Source of the DNA: Epiperipatus broadwayi
Taxonomy: Eukaryota > Onychophora > Udeonychophora > Euonychophora > Peripatidae
Reading direction: 5' to 3'
Assembly: GCA_028023455.1 (NCBI GenBank)
Contig: JAQFVV010012422.1
Span: 8,712,337-8,776,336, forward strand
DNA: 64,000 bases
A program made the translations under genes and the position numbers. The notes under the pieces were generated by a model. The model saw only the letters and a program-made list of their open reading frames with translations. It was not told the origin of the DNA and ran no database searches. The stretch's first letter is position 1, and the number at the start of each line of letters is the position of its first letter. Of this stretch, positions 59,901-64,000 are shown one piece after another.

Positions 59901-62030
59901 AAGTGCTTTCTTCCTAGATAATTAAACTAATAGAAATATCACTGAGGACAAGCCTATGAAACAGGAGATGGCTCGCGTCAGCAACGTTCGGAAAATGATG
60001 ACTTGGTAATCATCGTATTTAAATAATAAAACCCAATTTATATAAAGAGTGCTCTACGTGATGACCTGATCAAGTTAAATTAACGTCAAAACGTGCTTTA
60101 ATCAAAAAGTATTTAATGCAATTAGAAATTATATTAATTATGCCCTAAATCCCATGCCCTTCCTGAATATTAATAGAAAGTATAACATTTGAATTAGAAT
60201 ATATATTCATTTAATTCCTTTATCAACCTTTTTGTGAAACAATAAATTAATGTGAATAAATAACTATTATAAATTCAGTAAAGTGGCCGGGAGCATAGGT
60301 TAAAAATTGAGCTAATAATTTGTTGTTATTAGCCATTAATAAAATAGCAAAAATTGTACAAATCATTCAACTCGATAATTAATAGAACTGTATCAAAATA
60401 GTTCTAGTGGGTAAGAATTACTGTAAAAATAAATATAATATTATTTAACAAGGCAAATGCAACGAAGGAAATTATTATCGAGTTGAAGTTATTATTGGCA
60501 TATAATAAAAAAATAAACAACATTAATAAATTACACAATAAATATATATAATATAATAAATGAACCGCCATCGTAAGAAAAGAGAAAGTTAACAAATATT
60601 AAATTTAAAGACTAGAGATTAAGATAGAGAATTACTACATAATTTAAAATAACATTAACAAAAAGACAATTTTACAGTAGATAGCTTAAAGATGTTTTAA
60701 CTTAAAGTTCAGAACTGGCCAGGTTCAAAAGGAAAGATATTACCATTTCTTCATGGTTGACTTCTGCGTTTCCACAGGGCAGAGTCCAGTTGGATGAAAC
60801 ATATGCGCGCATTTTGAAAATTATGTGAATAGCATTTTGATAGATTTCTCTAAGGTTTCGGCAGCTTACGATTGGTATATGAATTTTTATATTGCAGCCA
60901 CATTGAAGATTTTCAGGGGGCTTAAGGAACCGTAGTCAGACTCTTGAAGTTAAGCCCCCCCACCATGGTAGAAACACTATTTTACTTCATAATTTAACTG
61001 GGCGACTTCTCTAATGAAATATATATAGCTTCTCTTAATGAGGAATAATAGCTGCTTGGAAACTTTTCCTGGGCTCTTTATACTGTATCTGATGCCTTTA
61101 GGCTAAATCAATCTTACAAAAAATTTACTAGTTGTTTTTAGATACATTCCTTTGATAAGGCTTTCAAACTCATTAACTTGAATTCATTTTCTAATTAGAA
61201 AATGAATTTTTAATATCAGAAAATGATTTTAATTAGGACCGTCCTAACATTTTAAAGACTTATCTATTTCTAATTAATAAAAACTTTAACCATTGTTTTG
61301 GAAAGAGAAAATCTGAAAGCTTATCGAAAGAATGTAGCTATTAATCACTAAAAATTTAACATATTATTTAAAAGTAAAATAAACATTCCCGACGCAATGA
61401 AACTTTCGAACAATTATATATATTTAAACATTTATAAATATATATACGCACAATCCACGCAGTTATAATATATATAAATTCATGAATAATTCTAACATGA
61501 ATTTATTAATAGAAATGATTAGTTTAAATCTCAAATGAATTAATTTTAACACACATTTATAATAGTTTTTCTTTAAGGAAACTAGCGTGGACTGAACGCA
61601 TAAAGCCCCATTGCATCGGAAATTCAAAGTTAGTACAAGGGTTTGAAGTTGGCTACATGTGAAAGATCATGAAGCTAGGATCGAACTTAGATCCGACTGC
61701 TTCAATAGATCTGAGAATATATAAAAATATTTATAAAGTAACACTCTTCAAAGGTATATACCATAATAATCTTTTACAAATTAGACTTTTCTAGAATCAT
61801 TTATCAAACTTGCACATAACACCTACTTGGCAGATAAAACTAAATACTTTTATCTGATCTCCAAGATCTTACGTGGGAAGTAGGTTAATCATCAATATTT
61901 CAGAGATATAAAATGCTCCATTAATAATGATCTAAAGAAAGCTTCAACACACAACACTTTCAAGTGGCAATGTAGATATATAAATGTTATTCATTTTAAT
62001 AATCATGTAAATGAATGCTAGCGATTAAAT
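56990..62030. other. long intron stretch without firm features
   Basis: Small relics of the family 1 end lie near 58260-58460 (AGTAATCAATAGATACTAGA and its diverged complement). A less AT-rich block at 58930-60000 and another at 60700-60980 hold isolated B-box-like sequences (for example the complement of CTCGAACCTTTGG near 59860) but no recognisable gene. Minus-strand AGTTCGATCCT near 61680 is a further B-box-like site. Confidence 0.3.
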
Positions 62031-62039
62031 ATTTAGCAT

Positions 62040-62300
62040 TAAGAATATATTTGAAAAACAGGCACTCTTCACAAACCTGGAGCTTAATTGTAAGTATAGG
62101 GAATTTGAACTTAGATTTTCAATCACCCTCCATCTATCCACACTATCTTATACAACTGATACACATGATCACATACATGTTGAAAAGATAAATAATCACA
62201 AATCAGCACTCAGCAGTTGGTCCAGATTATCATTTTCCACACACATATATAATCAGTGCTCAGTTTATATTAAGATAGCAAATCTTCATACTTTAATGGA
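62040..62300. repeat. repeat with relic of hammerhead family 3
   Basis: AATCAGCACTCAGCAGTTGG near 62198 corresponds to the family 3 core region with CTGCTGA in place of CTGATGA. AGGCACTCTTCACAAACCT near 62063 recurs near 62510 as a direct repeat. Confidence 0.4.
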
Positions 62301-62667
62301 CAGGCTTCAATCTACTCCAACTTTTCAGCCATTCATATCATTGAAAATCTGATATGAAAACCCAAATTCCATGATGGTGCCAATATTATTGCCATGCCCA
62401 TGTTGATCTCAAGTCACTCTGACCCCTCATGTATAGGACCTTATCCATTTAAATACATAGAAGAGGGATGGGTAGGATACAAGCTTGATGTGTAAATATT
62501 TGAAAACCAGGCACTCTTCACAAACCTATACATGAGGCTTCAGAGTGACTTGAGGTCAACATGGGCATGGCAATAATATTGGCATCAGCATGGGATTTGG
62601 GTTATCATCATCAGATTTTCAATGATATGGATGGATGAAAAGTTGGAATAGATTGAAGCCTGTCCAT
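62300..62667. mobile_element. large inverted repeat, probable foldback element
   Basis: GGACAGGCTTCAATCTACTC (62300 on) pairs with GATTGAAGCCTGTCC near 62655. The arms continue through CCAACTTTTCAGCCAT, CATTGAAAATCTGAT and GCCATGCCCATGTTGA for about 130 bp, with a spacer of roughly 105 bp. The (TA)n run begins directly after the right arm. Confidence 0.6.
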
Positions 62668-62688
62668 ATATATATATATATATATTGT
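62667..62688. repeat. (TA)n microsatellite
   Basis: Perfect AT dinucleotide run of about 20 bp at the edge of the inverted repeat. Confidence 0.85.
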
Positions 62689-63004
62689 AACAGGATGGGG
62701 TGGGTGATATATTAATGGAAGGAAATGGACTGAAGGGTGAGGTGATGGAAAATCATCATCAACCCCAAGTAAATACAAAATCAATAATTTGAAAAATCAT
62801 CTATAAATAAATATTTAAAGATATATGAGTATGAGATTAGAGAATCTCTAAGAACATTGAGAGATCAAACAGTTAACTCATAAGAGCAACTATAATAATT
62901 AATCATCTAACAGCATTATAAATAAAAGTATGAGTACTCAAGAGAAATAACCATCCATCATCATCATTGATGGGGATAAACAAATCAGTACAATAAATCA
63001 GAAT

Positions 63005-63140
63005 AAAATCAGCAGTCCATCTTGTGGCTGGATTTGAACCATAAAAAATATAAATCAACAGTTAACCTTGTGACTGGATTGGAAATGGGTCTTCTTTAGA
63101 CCAGGCTAACTATTGAGCCTTTTCCAGCTTGGGCAATTAT
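63005..63140 (-). repeat. possible tRNA-derived SINE fragment
   Basis: On the minus strand GGTTCAAATCC (about 63020-63030) is a perfect B box, preceded by GGCTCAATAGTTAGCCTGG, which resembles an A box region at a longer than usual distance. No second copy is seen in the window. Confidence 0.35.
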
Positions 63141-64000
63141 ACAAACATAACTTGGATGCAGCAGCTTAGTGCCCATCCATTAAAAATACACAATAATCAG
63201 AAATCAAAACAATAATGCTGAGAAATTTAAAACATGCTGATCGTCATCAATGCTCAGACCACTTGTTCTGGCCAACTATACACTTAAATTTTTAATAAGA
63301 CTAAAGTAAAATAAAAAATAATAGTTGTGGGCTTTAAAGAGTATCCTCTTTTGCACCAACCAGGATGGTGATTGATCATCTATGGATGCCCCAAAGCACT
63401 AAATACACATCCTCATTTATATATTCATCCCGTGCATGAATCTAGCCCAGAGAACACAAGATCTATTACTGTATGTGACCAAGAGATGATGGAATACAAT
63501 TTTTAACAATTAAATACAAGTTTATTAATAACAAACAAACAAAAAAAGATATTTAAGGTCTTATAGCATAAAAGCTCTGATTTTGAAAAATATTCAATAT
63601 GATATACACAACTAAAGTTATTATATTGATTTACAATATTCACCATTCAATATTTCAAATTATTACAATGATTTACATATATGTGCGCATAAGTGCAATT
63701 TCTAATATACAACTTTTCTCAAAATAATAAGTAACATTTAAGATCTGATTTTGAATGATATACAATATAAAAAAATTATCATATTTGTGACTGACAAAAT
63801 TACTATAAAAAAATTCAAATTATTACATTGATTTAAGTAATTACAATTTACAATTCATATTATTACTATAGTTTACATATATATGCGCACAGACGCGCGA
63901 TTTATAATATATAATGAATACATTTCAATTAACATAAAATAATTATTTAAAAAAATGATTAAATTTTACATATGTGGTGACAAGCATTGGTATTTGCAAT
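63141..64000. other. AT-rich intron, nothing recognised
   Basis: Two diverged stretches with TTACATATATGYGCGCA near 63670 and 63870 suggest an old direct repeat. Otherwise featureless. Confidence 0.35.

Larger units (their letters stand above)
5479..64000 (-). other. Hem: probable Hem first intron (at least 58 kb) packed with repeats
   Basis: Everything from the acceptor at 5479 to the window edge lacks host exons that I can recognise on either strand. Because the ACGD exon lies close to the Hem N-terminus, the missing upstream exon probably lies beyond 64000 or is a short one I failed to see. The interval is therefore inferred to be intron 1, perhaps with upstream sequence. The mobile elements listed separately fill it. 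Confidence 0.55.

Noticed and set aside
59942-59975. CTGAGGA followed by GAAAC, possible hammerhead
   Set aside because: There is no stem II pairing between the two core halves and no GUH triplet after GAAAC.
5480-64000. Hem exon 1 inside the window
   Set aside because: I looked on the minus strand for a donor after an IYNIKK-like codon run and found none, but a short exon could be missed by eye.
1-64000. CRISPR arrays, operons, bacterial promoters or terminators
   Set aside because: The sequence is clearly eukaryotic: spliced exons, LINEs, SINEs and MITEs. The tandem repeats are element monomers or microsatellites, not spacer arrays.

Overview
The window looks like about 64 kb of an AT-rich, repeat-filled animal genome, almost all of it intron. 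The only host coding sequence I can support is two exons on the minus strand, 5368-5478 and 3081-3173. They are bounded by consensus splice sites, keep one phase, and encode adjacent pieces of the N-terminus of Hem/NCKAP1 (Kette), a subunit of the WAVE regulatory complex. The second exon (SLSLYYYTFVDLLDLK) resembles arthropod Hem as I remember it, so I infer an arthropod with large introns; I cannot name the species. I found no first exon, so 5479-64000 is read as part of a first intron of at least 58 kb.

The rest is transposon-derived. Autonomous families are present only as broken copies: RTE-type LINEs (18.4-20.3 kb, 30.9-32.7 kb; C-terminal or RT fragments at 23.7-24.2, 41.1-41.5 and perhaps 53.2 kb), Penelope-like elements with a GIY-YIG domain (21.2-22.4, 39.1-40.4, 42.9-44.1, 46.2-46.5, 53.5-54.4 kb), and a mariner transposase remnant (44.2-44.8 kb). 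Non-autonomous elements include a clean hAT MITE with 8-bp target duplication (37840-38595), several foldback MITEs, tRNA-derived SINEs and microsatellites.

The most striking content is several families of compact elements that carry hammerhead-ribozyme (HHR) folds. Family 1 has a monomer of about 455 bp. Its elements have an unusual build: an inverted 5' arm, then one to three direct monomers, flanked by 10-14 bp target duplications. Each monomer junction carries the HHR core CTGANGA...GAAAC-NN-GUC, a 3-4 bp stem II, a minimal 2-bp stem III and a two-part stem I. The best locus (26822-28210) has one antisense and three sense ribozymes. A paired C-G to U-A change in stem I at 50.4 kb supports the fold. 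Families 2 (31844-32087) and 3 (13.3-13.65 kb and 8.9-9.2 kb) have unrelated sequence but the same ribozyme layout. The Penelope-like copies carry a related CTGAAGA...GAAACG module beside a tRNA-like segment with A and B boxes, which suggests that Penelope machinery mobilises these short elements. A further element at 34416-35693 has the same inverted-arm/tandem/12-bp duplication build but no ribozyme core that I can find.

The host gene runs on the minus strand, so minus-strand ribozymes would lie in its intronic pre-mRNA, and the long palindromes would fold into double-stranded hairpins there.
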